A DNA stretch of 9,885 nt from JAZSQT01 sp045538075 (GTDB taxonomy: Bacteria; Chrysiogenota; Deferribacteres; Deferribacterales; Mucispirillaceae). Shown one piece after another: positions 1 to 7,314 of the stretch (position 1 is its first letter; the number at the start of each line of letters is the position of its first letter). The position numbers and the translations under genes are program-made. The stretch covers positions 1-9,885 of the forward strand of contig JAZSQT010000146.1 in assembly GCA_045538075.1 (NCBI GenBank). Reading direction: 5' to 3'. The notes under the pieces were generated by a model. The model was not told the DNA's origin. It did no database searches and saw nothing but the letters and a program-made list of their open reading frames with translations.

Positions 1-1
1 C

Positions 2-853
2 CCTATATGTTTTACAAATAATTACGATGATATTTTAAACGATAAAGAAATAGAATTAGTGTTTTGCTGTCTTCCTGCAAGCAGTCATTACGAATACACT
101 AAAAAAGCATTAATGAGTGGCAAACATACTTTTGTAGAAAAACCTTTAGCATTAACTCATAATTTAGCAATAGAGTTAAACTTATTGGCAGAAAGTTTAG
201 GAAGAACACTTGTTGTAGATAATACGTTTTTATATACACCTCAAATTAATAAAATTAAAGAAATTATTAATAAAGGAGACATTGGCGACATTGTATATTA
301 CAACTCACTAAGAGCATCATTAGGAAATATTTGCAAAGATGTTAATGTTACTTACGATTTAGCAGTTCATGATGTAACTATACTACTATATTTATTAAAT
401 GAATTTCCTGTATCCGTTAGTGCAGTTGGTAGTAATTTTATAAATGAAAATATATTTTGTGGGGCAAATATAAATCTTTTTTACAAAAATGGCTTTTATG
501 CAAATATAAAAGTTGATTGGAATTTTCCTATAAAAACGAGAGATATTATAATTGGTGGTAGCGAGAAATTTATAAAATATAGTGATAATCTATCTTATGA
601 TGATAGGCTTGTTAGTTATGATTCAAAGTATTTTTTTAATAATACTGGTAATATTGAATATAAACGAGGAAAAGAAGAAAAGATTAAAGTAGATAATAAA
701 GATGCTATTAGCGAAGCTATTGCAGATTTTATTTATTGTTGCAAGAATAATCATCAACCAATATCAAATGGAATATTATCTTGTAATGCAATCTATATTT
801 TAGAAAAAATAAATCAATCTATCAAAGAAAAAGGGCTGGAGGTTATGTTGTAA
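2..853 (+). CDS. Gfo/Idh/MocA-family oxidoreductase, 5'-truncated by the window edge
   Basis: The reading frame is open from base 2 to the TAA at 851-853 (283 visible codons), so the gene starts off the window; the GTG at 59 is only an internal codon. Family proteins are NAD(P)-dependent dehydrogenases that often act on sugars or nucleotide sugars. Seen here is the family signature EKPLALT (48 codons after base 2), whose Glu-Lys-Pro carries the catalytic/cofactor-binding Lys, and the C-terminal-domain motif YDLAVHDVTILLYLL with its conserved His. The N-terminal GxGxxG Rossmann loop would lie in the missing part, perhaps 40-60 residues. The stop is 2 bp before a glycosyltransferase start, and a GGAGG at 838-842 inside this gene serves that start, so the two are probably co-transcribed and translationally coupled. 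The context suggests surface-glycan sugar synthesis; the substrate cannot be told. Confidence 0.88.
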   Translation, partial: PICFTNNYDDILNDKEIELVFCCLPASSHYEYTKKALMSGKHTFVEKPLALTHNLAIELNLLAESLGRTLVVDNTFLYTPQINKIKEIINKGDIGDIVYYNSLRASLGNICKDVNVTYDLAVHDVTILLYLLNEFPVSVSAVGSNFINENIFCGANINLFYKNGFYANIKVDWNFPIKTRDIIIGGSEKFIKYSDNLSYDDRLVSYDSKYFFNNTGNIEYKRGKEEKIKVDNKDAISEAIADFIYCCKNNHQPISNGILSCNAIYILEKINQSIKEKGLEVML

Positions 854-855
854 TT

Positions 856-1830
856 ATGGCGATAAATAACGAAAAAACAGTATTAGCATTAATTGTTCCT
901 TGTTATAACGAGGAAGAAGTTTTAGATATTAGTAATAAAGAATTTTTAAAAATACTAAACGAAATGATAAAAGATAATCTTATATCAGATGATAGTTATA
1001 TTTGCTATGTAAATGATGGTTCAAAAGATAAATCATGGCAAATGATAAAAGATTTTATGAAAAATGATAAACATATTAAAGGCATATCTTTTTCAAGAAA
1101 TTTCGGCCATCAAGCAGCAATGATTGCAGGTATCAAAGAATGCAAAGCCGATGCCTATATTACTATAGATGCAGATTTACAAGAAGAACCTATTGTAATC
1201 AGAAAAATGGTAGAAAAATTTAATCTTGGATATAATGTTGTTTATGGAGTTCGTTCATCAAGGAAAAAAGATACTTTTTTCAAAAAATACGCTTCAAATT
1301 TATTTTATAAAATAATGGATATATTAGGAAGCCAAACAATAAAAAATAGTAGTGAAGTTCGTCTTATAAGCGATAAAGTAGCAGAAATCATTAGAAGCTA
1401 TACAGAAAAAAATATATATTTAAGAGGCATAATTTCTTCAATAGGATTTTCTTGGACTAAAGTAAAATACACGAGAGGAGAGAGAGTAGCAGGAGAAACT
1501 AAATACCCTTTTTCAAAATTACTCTCAGCAGCTATTGACGGTTTAACTACTACATCAAATAAACTATTAGGACTAATTTTTCCTACTGGCATTCTTGTTT
1601 CTTTTTTATCTATAGCATTCCTAATTGGCAGTATAATAACTATATTTTTTGCCGATAAATACGCATTTAATTTATTTTTACTATTTTTTATATCACTACT
1701 AACTGCCATTCAGTTAATATCGTTAAGCATAGTAGCCCAATATATAGGCAAAATATTTAAAGATGTAAAAAATAGACCTACATACATTATTGATGAAGAT
1801 TTTACTAAAAATAATACAATTAGCAAATAA
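856..1830 (+). CDS. Family 2 glycosyltransferase, DPM1/GtrB-like (polyprenyl-phosphate sugar transferase)
   Basis: This 324-residue protein has the layout of undecaprenyl-phosphate glucosyl/mannosyl transferases: a cytosolic GT-A domain followed by two C-terminal membrane helices. Visible motifs are VPCYNEE (14-20), NDGSKD (53-58), the metal-binding DADLQ (105-109) and the acceptor-loop-like RGERVAGETKY (207-217). Hydrophobic spans lie at about 238-266 and 272-296, followed by QYIGKIF and KNRPTYII, matching the usual family ending. Such enzymes move a sugar from a nucleotide donor to polyprenyl phosphate at the inner face of the membrane, for glycan decoration. The usual DFRL motif reads SEVRL here (166-170). 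The SD (GGAGG, 838-842) sits 13 bp upstream, within the preceding gene, a rather long spacing. The family is clear; the sugar is unknown. Confidence 0.9.
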   Translation: MAINNEKTVLALIVPCYNEEEVLDISNKEFLKILNEMIKDNLISDDSYICYVNDGSKDKSWQMIKDFMKNDKHIKGISFSRNFGHQAAMIAGIKECKADAYITIDADLQEEPIVIRKMVEKFNLGYNVVYGVRSSRKKDTFFKKYASNLFYKIMDILGSQTIKNSSEVRLISDKVAEIIRSYTEKNIYLRGIISSIGFSWTKVKYTRGERVAGETKYPFSKLLSAAIDGLTTTSNKLLGLIFPTGILVSFLSIAFLIGSIITIFFADKYAFNLFLLFFISLLTAIQLISLSIVAQYIGKIFKDVKNRPTYIIDEDFTKNNTISK

Positions 1831-1893
1831 AATGATTTAGACTAAAACAACGATATAATTACACCTATATAAACATAAAAACTCATCTAACTT

Positions 1894-1909
1894 TACAAAT
1901 ATATTTGTA
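1894..1909. promoter_or_regulatory. 16-bp perfect AT palindrome, possible operator
   Basis: TACAAATATATTTGTA is its own reverse complement. It lies in the 231-bp gap between the glycosyltransferase and the FapA gene, about 90 bp upstream of the candidate -35 box. No T-run follows it, so it is not a good intrinsic terminator. In such AT-rich DNA a chance palindrome is possible; an operator role is a guess. The rest of the gap (1831-2061) holds no gene. Confidence 0.25.
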
Positions 1910-1997
1910 TTGCATTACGTTTTTAGTAGTTACATATTGCTATTTTTTTAATCAATTTTTAGAATTTACCAAAACAGTAACAATAAAAAATAAATCA

Positions 1998-2026
1998 TTG
2001 AATATTTTAGAATAGTATTATAGAAT
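1998..2026 (+). promoter_or_regulatory. Candidate sigma70-type promoter for the FapA-family gene
   Basis: TTGAAT (1998-2003) and TAGAAT (2021-2026) are separated by exactly 17 bp. They match the TTGACA and TATAAT consensus at 4/6 and 5/6 positions. Transcription would start near 2033, about 30 bases before the ATG at 2062, which has an AAGGTG ribosome site at 2051-2056. AT-rich DNA yields such matches by chance, so confidence is moderate. Confidence 0.4.
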
Positions 2027-2061
2027 TAATTATTTACTTAATAATATTATAAGGTGTTATT

Positions 2062-3594
2062 ATGATATTACCAGCATACGGTGATATTACTCGTATGGGT
2101 TTAGATGCTGTTGCAAAAAATGTATATACATTATTACCAGAAGAATATAATGTCGTTAACAATGAAGATGGCGACAATATTTTTGTCCTCAACATCAATA
2201 CATTACGCCGATTTGAGCCTATAGTAAAACTTTCTGTTGCACCAAGTCGTTCTAAGGCATCAATATCTTTATATCCAGGGATTAATAGTCCAAAAGTTTT
2301 AAGTGATGATGATATTTTAGAAATATTAAAAGAAAAATTTAATATAGAAACAATGTATGTAAAAAAAGATATTCTATCTAATATTGCTACTTTTTATAGA
2401 CAAGGTTTTATTGTAGAAAACATTGAAATTATTGAATCTATACCAGTTATTGACGGAAAAAACGCTGTTATTAAAATCTATTTTGAAAAACCAAGCCAAA
2501 GACCAAAGTTATTATCTAACGGAAAAGTTGATTATAAAAGTTTCACAAACTATATAATGGTAAAAAAAGGTGATATATTAATAAAGCGTGTTCCAGCAAC
2601 TGCTGGGCAACGTGGGTTTGATGTTACTGGTGCAGAGATTTCACCAATACCTGGAAAAGATATAATTTATGAAGTAATAGAAGGTGTATCTGTCAATGAA
2701 GATAAAACTGAATACGTTGCAACCCAAAGTGGACACGTTATTTATACAGAAACGATGATAGGAGTTTTACCTTTATTGCACATAAAAGGCAATGTTGATT
2801 ATAGCACTGGAAATATAAATTTTGACGGTGCTGTTAGGATTGAAAAAGATGTTTTAACTGGGTTTACAGTTAATGCTAACGATGTAATGATTGGTGGCAT
2901 TGATGAAGATGCTCTTATTACTGCAAAAAATACTGTTGATATTAACACAGGCATAAAAGGAGTTGGTCATAAAGGATACGTTAAATCTGGTTTTGATGTA
3001 ATTACTGGATACGCTGAAAATGCTATAATTACTGCAAAAAATTCTATTGAAATTAAAAAATACTGTTTTAATTCTATATTGACTGCCGATAAAGTTATTG
3101 CAACTAACCAAAATGCTATCGTTACTGGTGGCACTATTAAGGCTTTTTCTTTAGTTAGGTTATATAATGCTGGGTCTAATGGCACTAATGATATGTTAAT
3201 TAGTGTTGGTTTATCTCAAGAGATGGAAGATAGAGCAAAAAATATTAAAAACGAGCTATCTCAAATAGCAGAAACTTTAAAAAAAATAGCTACAGTTTTA
3301 TCTAAAACAGATTTAAAGAACCCAGCTATAGTTAAAAATCCAAAGATTAGAAAGTTGCTTGAAACTGCAAGTATGCTAAAAAGAAAACAACCACTTCTTG
3401 AAGCAAAATTAGAAGATACTCAAAAAAAATCAATTCACCCAGACCCACGAATAATTATTGAAAATATTATACGAGTTGGCGTTAAAATAAAAATATATAA
3501 TGCCTCTATAGAATTAAAAAATGATATGAGTAAGGTAGAATTTTTCTTTGATACGCAAACAAAAAGTATTAGTTTTCAGAATATATCATCTTAG
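2062..3594 (+). CDS. FapA/DUF342-family protein
   Basis: The 510-residue product has the DUF342 (FapA, 'flagellar assembly protein A') layout. An N-terminal alpha/beta part precedes the conserved VKKGDILIKRVPAT...GFDVTG stretch (about 167-190). A right-handed beta-helix-like repeat region begins with GNVDYSTGNINFDGAV (243-258) and runs to about 375, with short Val/Ile-Ala-Lys/Asn repeats. A charged segment at about 385-455 is likely coiled coil, and a small beta tail follows. There is no signal peptide or membrane span, so it should be cytosolic. In Vibrio, FapA affects flagellar assembly and interacts with the PTS protein EIIA-Glc; many DUF342 proteins are uncharacterised. AAGGTG at 2051-2056 supports the ATG. 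An ExeA-like ATPase gene follows 81 bp later, and no flagellar gene is visible nearby. The family is sure; the role here is not. Confidence 0.9.
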   Translation: MILPAYGDITRMGLDAVAKNVYTLLPEEYNVVNNEDGDNIFVLNINTLRRFEPIVKLSVAPSRSKASISLYPGINSPKVLSDDDILEILKEKFNIETMYVKKDILSNIATFYRQGFIVENIEIIESIPVIDGKNAVIKIYFEKPSQRPKLLSNGKVDYKSFTNYIMVKKGDILIKRVPATAGQRGFDVTGAEISPIPGKDIIYEVIEGVSVNEDKTEYVATQSGHVIYTETMIGVLPLLHIKGNVDYSTGNINFDGAVRIEKDVLTGFTVNANDVMIGGIDEDALITAKNTVDINTGIKGVGHKGYVKSGFDVITGYAENAIITAKNSIEIKKYCFNSILTADKVIATNQNAIVTGGTIKAFSLVRLYNAGSNGTNDMLISVGLSQEMEDRAKNIKNELSQIAETLKKIATVLSKTDLKNPAIVKNPKIRKLLETASMLKRKQPLLEAKLEDTQKKSIHPDPRIIIENIIRVGVKIKIYNASIELKNDMSKVEFFFDTQTKSISFQNISS

Positions 3595-3610
3595 GGATTG
3601 ATACTTTTTT

Positions 3611-3639
3611 TTGACAGATTAATAAATTTTAATTACTAT
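3611..3639 (+). promoter_or_regulatory. Promoter of the ExeA-like ATPase gene
   Basis: A perfect TTGACA -35 (3611-3616) is followed after 17 bp by TACTAT (3634-3639, 4/6 of TATAAT). Transcription would begin near 3646, giving a leader of about 30 bases before the ATG at 3676. The promoter lies downstream of the TTG at 3598 that opens the longer frame, which argues against that TTG as the start. The gene may also be read through from the FapA gene. Confidence 0.55.
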
Positions 3640-3675
3640 ACTAATCAAATAAATAAATTATACAGAAGGACAATT

Positions 3676-5292
3676 ATGGAAGCATTTTCAAAATTTTTTG
3701 GCTTTAATGAAGACCCTTTTAAAAGAACGCCTGATATAGAATTTTACTATCCTACAAAAATGCACGAAGAAGCCCTTGACACTTTAAAATATACATTAGA
3801 ATCTGATGAACCTTTTGCAGTTTTAACTGGAGAACCTGGAACAGGAAAAACTATCACTATTCGTAAATTTATCAGCGATTTACCAGAAAACATAGTAGTA
3901 GCATATATTCTTTTCCCTAGCCTTACTCCGTCAGAATTATTTATGGCAATTTTAGAAGATTTTAAAGTTAAAGCAGATCCAGAAATGACTAAAAACGCAT
4001 TGTTTTCAAAATTTCGTGATTTTTTAGTTGATATAAAATCTGAAGGCAAAAAGGCTATCATAATAATAGACGAGGCACAAAATTTGCCATCAGAAACTTT
4101 AGAAGAGTTAAGAATTTTATCTAACCTTGAAACAGAAAAAGAAAAATTATTAAAGATAATTCTTGCAGGTCAGCCAGAATTAATAACAAAATTAGATAAA
4201 GATAATTTGAGACAGTTAAAGCAAAGAATTACTCTCTATGCTTACTTATCAAATATACCAGAAAGCGAAATTAAAAATTATATTAACTCTCACCTTATTA
4301 AAGCTGGTAGAAGTTCTATCAGGATTCAAGCAAAAGTTGTTAGAAGTATTGCACGAATTACTAAAGGCAACCCACGATTAATCAACACTCTTATGGAAAG
4401 AACAATGGTTGCTGCATTCCTTGATAATTCTTACACTATCACTAATGAGCATTTAACTAGTGCAATGGCTAGCGTAAATACTATAATGAGCACTTTACGT
4501 CGCAAACATTCCATGAGATACGTTAAAATTGGCTCAATAGTAGGTATAGCTACAGTTTTTGCCTTTGTTGCCTTTGCCTCTTTTTCTTATATTAGTGGCA
4601 AATTTTATCAACTTGGTGCAAGTAGTCAAAGTAATACTAATATTGCTTCTGTAAATACAGAGGCTACAAATAAACAAGTTACACAAAGCTATAATGAAAG
4701 TAACAACGACACAGCGTCTTCAAATGATTACGTTGAAAATAACCAAAGTGAAACCATAAGCGAAAATCAAGGTCAAAATATTTATGCAGAAAATAATAAT
4801 CAACTTGCAAGCAATAACGATATTTTGCAACCTCAAAATAACAATAATAATCAACTTGCACAAAATATTGACGTGCAACAAAGAGAAGAAGAAAATACTA
4901 ACAACACACAAGATTATTTTCCAGTTATAATTGACGATACTCCAGTTGCTCAACCACAAAATCAGCAAAATAATATAGTAGATAATACTGTAGTATCTAA
5001 TCAAATAAACGACCCTTATAACAACCCTACTGCCATTAATACTCAACCACAAATTGATAATCAAGTAGATAGTAATGCAATTCCAGCAGGCTCACGTATA
5101 GTTATATTAGCAAATTCTTTAAATGTTAGAGAGTTTCCAGATATTGCAGCCCATAGAGTATCTTCAGTATTAAAAGGCCAACAATTTTATGTATTAGAAG
5201 ATTCTCCTTTATGGGTTAAAATTAGGATTAATCCTCATCTTAATGGCTGGGTTTATAAACCACATATTAGTATAGTAAATAATTTTAACTAA
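3676..5292 (+). CDS. ExeA/GspA-like AAA ATPase with single membrane span and C-terminal SH3b domain
   Basis: The start is the ATG at 3676, giving 538 residues: AGAAGGA lies at 3664-3670, 5 bp upstream, and MEAFSKFFGFNEDPF is the typical N-terminus of ExeA/GspA-type ATPases. The TTG at 3598 lies upstream of a good promoter and adds 26 atypical residues. Domains in order: AAA domain with Walker A GEPGTGKT (52-59), Walker B IIIIDEA (Asp132, Glu133) and a GNPRLIN lid motif (about 232-238); one membrane helix (about 285-308); an Asn/Gln-rich linker (about 315-470); a bacterial SH3 domain (about 472-534, with SLNVRE and LNGWVYKPH). This places the ATPase in the cytosol and SH3b in the periplasm, likely touching peptidoglycan. 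GspA works in type II secretion assembly and usually ends in a different peptidoglycan-binding domain. No gsp genes are visible, so the machine served is unknown. Confidence 0.9.
   Translation: MEAFSKFFGFNEDPFKRTPDIEFYYPTKMHEEALDTLKYTLESDEPFAVLTGEPGTGKTITIRKFISDLPENIVVAYILFPSLTPSELFMAILEDFKVKADPEMTKNALFSKFRDFLVDIKSEGKKAIIIIDEAQNLPSETLEELRILSNLETEKEKLLKIILAGQPELITKLDKDNLRQLKQRITLYAYLSNIPESEIKNYINSHLIKAGRSSIRIQAKVVRSIARITKGNPRLINTLMERTMVAAFLDNSYTITNEHLTSAMASVNTIMSTLRRKHSMRYVKIGSIVGIATVFAFVAFASFSYISGKFYQLGASSQSNTNIASVNTEATNKQVTQSYNESNNDTASSNDYVENNQSETISENQGQNIYAENNNQLASNNDILQPQNNNNNQLAQNIDVQQREEENTNNTQDYFPVIIDDTPVAQPQNQQNNIVDNTVVSNQINDPYNNPTAINTQPQIDNQVDSNAIPAGSRIVILANSLNVREFPDIAAHRVSSVLKGQQFYVLEDSPLWVKIRINPHLNGWVYKPHISIVNNFN
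4792..4860 (+). repeat. Imperfect in-frame repeat inside the Asn/Gln-rich linker
   Basis: The 18-base string AATAATAATCAACTTGCA occurs at 4792-4809 and again at 4843-4860, 51 bp (17 codons) apart. Each copy encodes NNNQLA and is followed by a looser repeat (ND/NIDxxxQ). It suggests the low-complexity linker grew by internal duplication or slippage, so its length may vary among strains. Confidence 0.5.
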
Positions 5293-5344
5293 TTACTTTC
5301 TCTTATATTTGTAAGTCTAATTATATTTAGAAAATAGATATTTT

Positions 5345-5383
5345 AAAAGTTTGAGTTAGTTTTTTCTAACTCAAACTTTTTTT
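5345..5383. terminator. Rho-independent terminator between convergent operons
   Basis: A perfect 15-bp stem (5345-5359 paired with 5366-5380) encloses a TTTTTT loop. On the plus strand it runs into seven T's (5377-5383), a good terminator for the ATPase gene, which ends at 5292. It starts 5 bp past the end of mmdB on the opposite strand, so it probably serves both directions. The minus-strand tail is only TTTT followed by AAAA and hence weaker. Confidence 0.85.
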
Positions 5384-5387
5384 ATTG

Positions 5388-6512
5388 TTATAGAATAGTT
5401 GTCAAAAATACGCCAGCTACGACTGCAGAACCGATACAACCAGCTACATTTGGTGCCATAGCATGCATTATTAAAAAGTTAGATGGGTCTTCTTTTGCTC
5501 CAACAACTTGACACACCCTTGCAGCAAGAGGCACTGCACTAACACCAGCTGCACCAATAATTGGATTGATTTTATTTTTAGTAAATAAATTCATAAATTT
5601 TGCAAATAATACGCCACTTGCCGTTGCAACACAGAAAGCAGCTGCACCCATTCCAAATATTTTTAAAGAATCTGGAGTTAAAAATTTAGTTGCGTCAGTA
5701 GATGCACCAACAGTTAAACCTAATATTATTGTAACTATATCAATGAAAGATGTTCTTGCAGTTTTTGCAAGACGGTCTGTAACTCCACTTTCTCTTAAAA
5801 GGTTACCAAAAAATAGCATACCTAAAAGAACAATAGACCCTGGGTCAACGCAACCAACAAAAATAAAGGCAATTATTGGAAACATTACTCTCAACCTTTT
5901 TGATACTGGTTTTGGTGGAGCCATTCTAATAAGACGCTCTTTTCTTGTAGTTAAAAGTTTAATAATAGGTGGTTGTATAACTGGAACTAACGCCATATAA
6001 GAGTATCCAGCTAAGGCAATTGCTCCTAAAAATTCTGGAGCCATTTTTGAGGCAATAAATATTGATGTAGGACCATCAGCACCCCCGATAATACCTATTG
6101 CAGCAGATTGTTGAAGAGTAAATCCCATTAATATACAACCTATAAAAGTAATAAATACTCCAATTTGAGCTGCAGCTCCAAGTAACATAAGGCGAGGTTG
6201 AGACAACATAACAGAAAAATCTGTCATAGCTCCGATACCTAAAAATATTAATGGTGGATAAATTCCCCATTCAACACCTTTATATAGTATGTTTAAAACA
6301 CTACCAGATTCATAAATGCCAATACCTAAATTTGGTTCTAATGGGATATTACCAATCAATATTCCAAAACCAATAGGCACAAGCAAGAGAGGTTCGTATG
6401 ATTTTGCAATAGCTAAATACAAGAATATACAACCTATAGCTATCATCAAAAAGTTACCGTAAGTAGCTTGACCGACAGCTCCAGCATGAATAAATTCCCA
6501 AATCAATTCCAT
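5388..6512 (-). CDS. mmdB: Na+-translocating decarboxylase beta subunit (carboxybiotin decarboxylase, Na+ channel)
   Basis: This 374-residue, very hydrophobic protein (about 9-11 membrane segments) belongs to the OadB/MmdB/GcdB family. It decarboxylates carboxybiotin on the biotin carrier and uses the energy to pump Na+ out. Motifs seen are GGADGPTSIF (143-152), GYSYMALVP (169-177) and GVSAVPLAARV (323-333). With a constant offset of 57, Asp146, Tyr172, Ser325 and Arg332 fall on Klebsiella OadB Asp203, Tyr229, Ser382 and Arg389, which from memory are the Na+/proton-pathway residues, so the pump looks intact. The ATG (6510-6512, read on the minus strand) has AGGAG 8 bp upstream. It is the last gene of the operon, 34 bp after mmdC, and ends 5 bp before the shared terminator. 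The sequence itself fits either oxaloacetate or malonyl-type complexes; the alpha subunit decides. Confidence 0.95.
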   Translation of the reverse strand: MELIWEFIHAGAVGQATYGNFLMIAIGCIFLYLAIAKSYEPLLLVPIGFGILIGNIPLEPNLGIGIYESGSVLNILYKGVEWGIYPPLIFLGIGAMTDFSVMLSQPRLMLLGAAAQIGVFITFIGCILMGFTLQQSAAIGIIGGADGPTSIFIASKMAPEFLGAIALAGYSYMALVPVIQPPIIKLLTTRKERLIRMAPPKPVSKRLRVMFPIIAFIFVGCVDPGSIVLLGMLFFGNLLRESGVTDRLAKTARTSFIDIVTIILGLTVGASTDATKFLTPDSLKIFGMGAAAFCVATASGVLFAKFMNLFTKNKINPIIGAAGVSAVPLAARVCQVVGAKEDPSNFLIMHAMAPNVAGCIGSAVVAGVFLTTIL

Positions 6513-6546
6513 ATAATAATCTCCTTAATTTGAGTGCAAGGTTAAA

Positions 6547-6954
6547 TTATTCAAATTCAACAAGCACTTGACCTTCTCTAACAGTATCGCCAGCAGCAAC
6601 TGGAATTGATTTAATAGTGCCATCTATATGAGCAGCAATAGAAGTGTGCATTTTCATCGCTTCAAGGACTAAAATTTCTTGACCTTTAGTAACTTTATCA
6701 CCTTGTCTTAATTTAATCTCAACAATAGTGCCTCCTACTGGTGATGTAATTTCTTTACCAGTATTTACTAATGGCACATTGCTTTGGCTAACTGGAGCAG
6801 GAGCAGCAGTAGTTTTATAAACTGGATCTGGAGAGGCAGGAATTACCCTAGGAACTTGAGCTTGTTGATTAGCTCCAAAAAAGCCTTCTCCCTCATCTAA
6901 CACTTCAACTTCAACTTCGTAAGCAACTCCATGCAAAGTTATTTTCATTTTCAT
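6547..6954 (-). CDS. mmdC: Biotin carboxyl carrier subunit of the decarboxylase
   Basis: The 135-residue product has a short N-terminal beta segment, a Pro/Ala-rich flexible linker (about 34-60) and a C-terminal biotinyl domain (about 68-135). That domain holds the biotinylation motif EAMKM, with Lys101 as the attachment site. Biotin on this lysine accepts CO2 from (methyl)malonyl-CoA at MmdA and carries it to MmdB in the membrane. The motif sits 35 residues from the C-terminus, as is usual. AGGAG (6963-6967, minus strand) lies 8 bp before the ATG at 6954; a second ATG two codons later is a less likely start. It begins 12 bp after mmdD in the same operon. Biotin-protein ligase must come from elsewhere in the genome. 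Confidence 0.95.
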   Translation of the reverse strand: MKMKITLHGVAYEVEVEVLDEGEGFFGANQQAQVPRVIPASPDPVYKTTAAPAPVSQSNVPLVNTGKEITSPVGGTIVEIKLRQGDKVTKGQEILVLEAMKMHTSIAAHIDGTIKSIPVAAGDTVREGQVLVEFE

Positions 6955-6966
6955 TTTTATATCTCC

Positions 6967-7305
6967 TTATTTTTTTGTAACGTGTGATGATTGTAAAACT
7001 GTTCTTGTTTGAGTAGCCCATGTGCCACCACGTCTTGCACTATTTGGCAACACCCTAACTCTTTTTATAACAGCCCTACCTTTAAAATACGTAGCTATAG
7101 CAGCACTAATTAAAACTAAACTTGTATCATCAACATTTTGATGTTTTGCATACGCCTCTTTTTCTTCGTGATGTTCTCTTTCTTCCCATTTATGGTCAAG
7201 CCATTTTAAAAAATTAACTATAATCACAAGCATAAAAAGAGCAGTAAAAGTAATAAAAACACCTACTATAGTAATCAATCCAGCTTGATTAAATAAATCT
7301 GTCAT
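6967..7305 (-). CDS. mmdD: OadG/MmdD-type small membrane subunit (delta) of the decarboxylase
   Basis: The 112-residue protein has one N-terminal membrane helix (about 10-34). A very charged His/Glu-rich stretch (about 37-56, including WEEREHHEEKEAYAKH) follows, then the family's SLVLISAAIATYFKGRAVIKR segment (about 62-82) and a basic C-terminus. Members of this family hold the soluble carboxyltransferase and biotin carrier to the membrane beta subunit and stabilise the complex. It lies between mmdA and mmdC, the position mmdD takes in Veillonella. Its Shine-Dalgarno AGGAG (7312-7316, minus strand) begins inside the TAG stop of mmdA, and the ATG is only 9 bp beyond that stop, which suggests coupled translation. 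Such subunits are poorly conserved, so the call rests on topology, the Ala/Ile-rich motif and context. Confidence 0.85.
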   Translation of the reverse strand: MTDLFNQAGLITIVGVFITFTALFMLVIIVNFLKWLDHKWEEREHHEEKEAYAKHQNVDDTSLVLISAAIATYFKGRAVIKRVRVLPNSARRGGTWATQTRTVLQSSHVTKK

Positions 7306-7314
7306 ATCTATCTC

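Noticed and set aside
1398..1709. 103-codon minus-strand frame
   Set aside because: It is the antisense shadow of the glycosyltransferase's conserved C-terminal half.
2854..3185. Two minus-strand frames (2854-3111 and 2967-3185)
   Set aside because: Both lie antisense to the beta-helix repeats of the FapA protein, and their composition mirrors those repeats.
3747..4061. 104-codon minus-strand frame
   Set aside because: It is antisense to the Walker A/B region of the ATPase and has no family features.
4679..5064. Two minus-strand frames opposite the Asn/Gln-rich linker
   Set aside because: Their Tyr/Ile/Leu-rich translations are what the reverse strand of AAT/CAA codons must give.
5566..6000. 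144-codon plus-strand frame
   Set aside because: It is antisense to mmdB, whose protein is clearly conserved. There is no ribosome site and no recognisable product.
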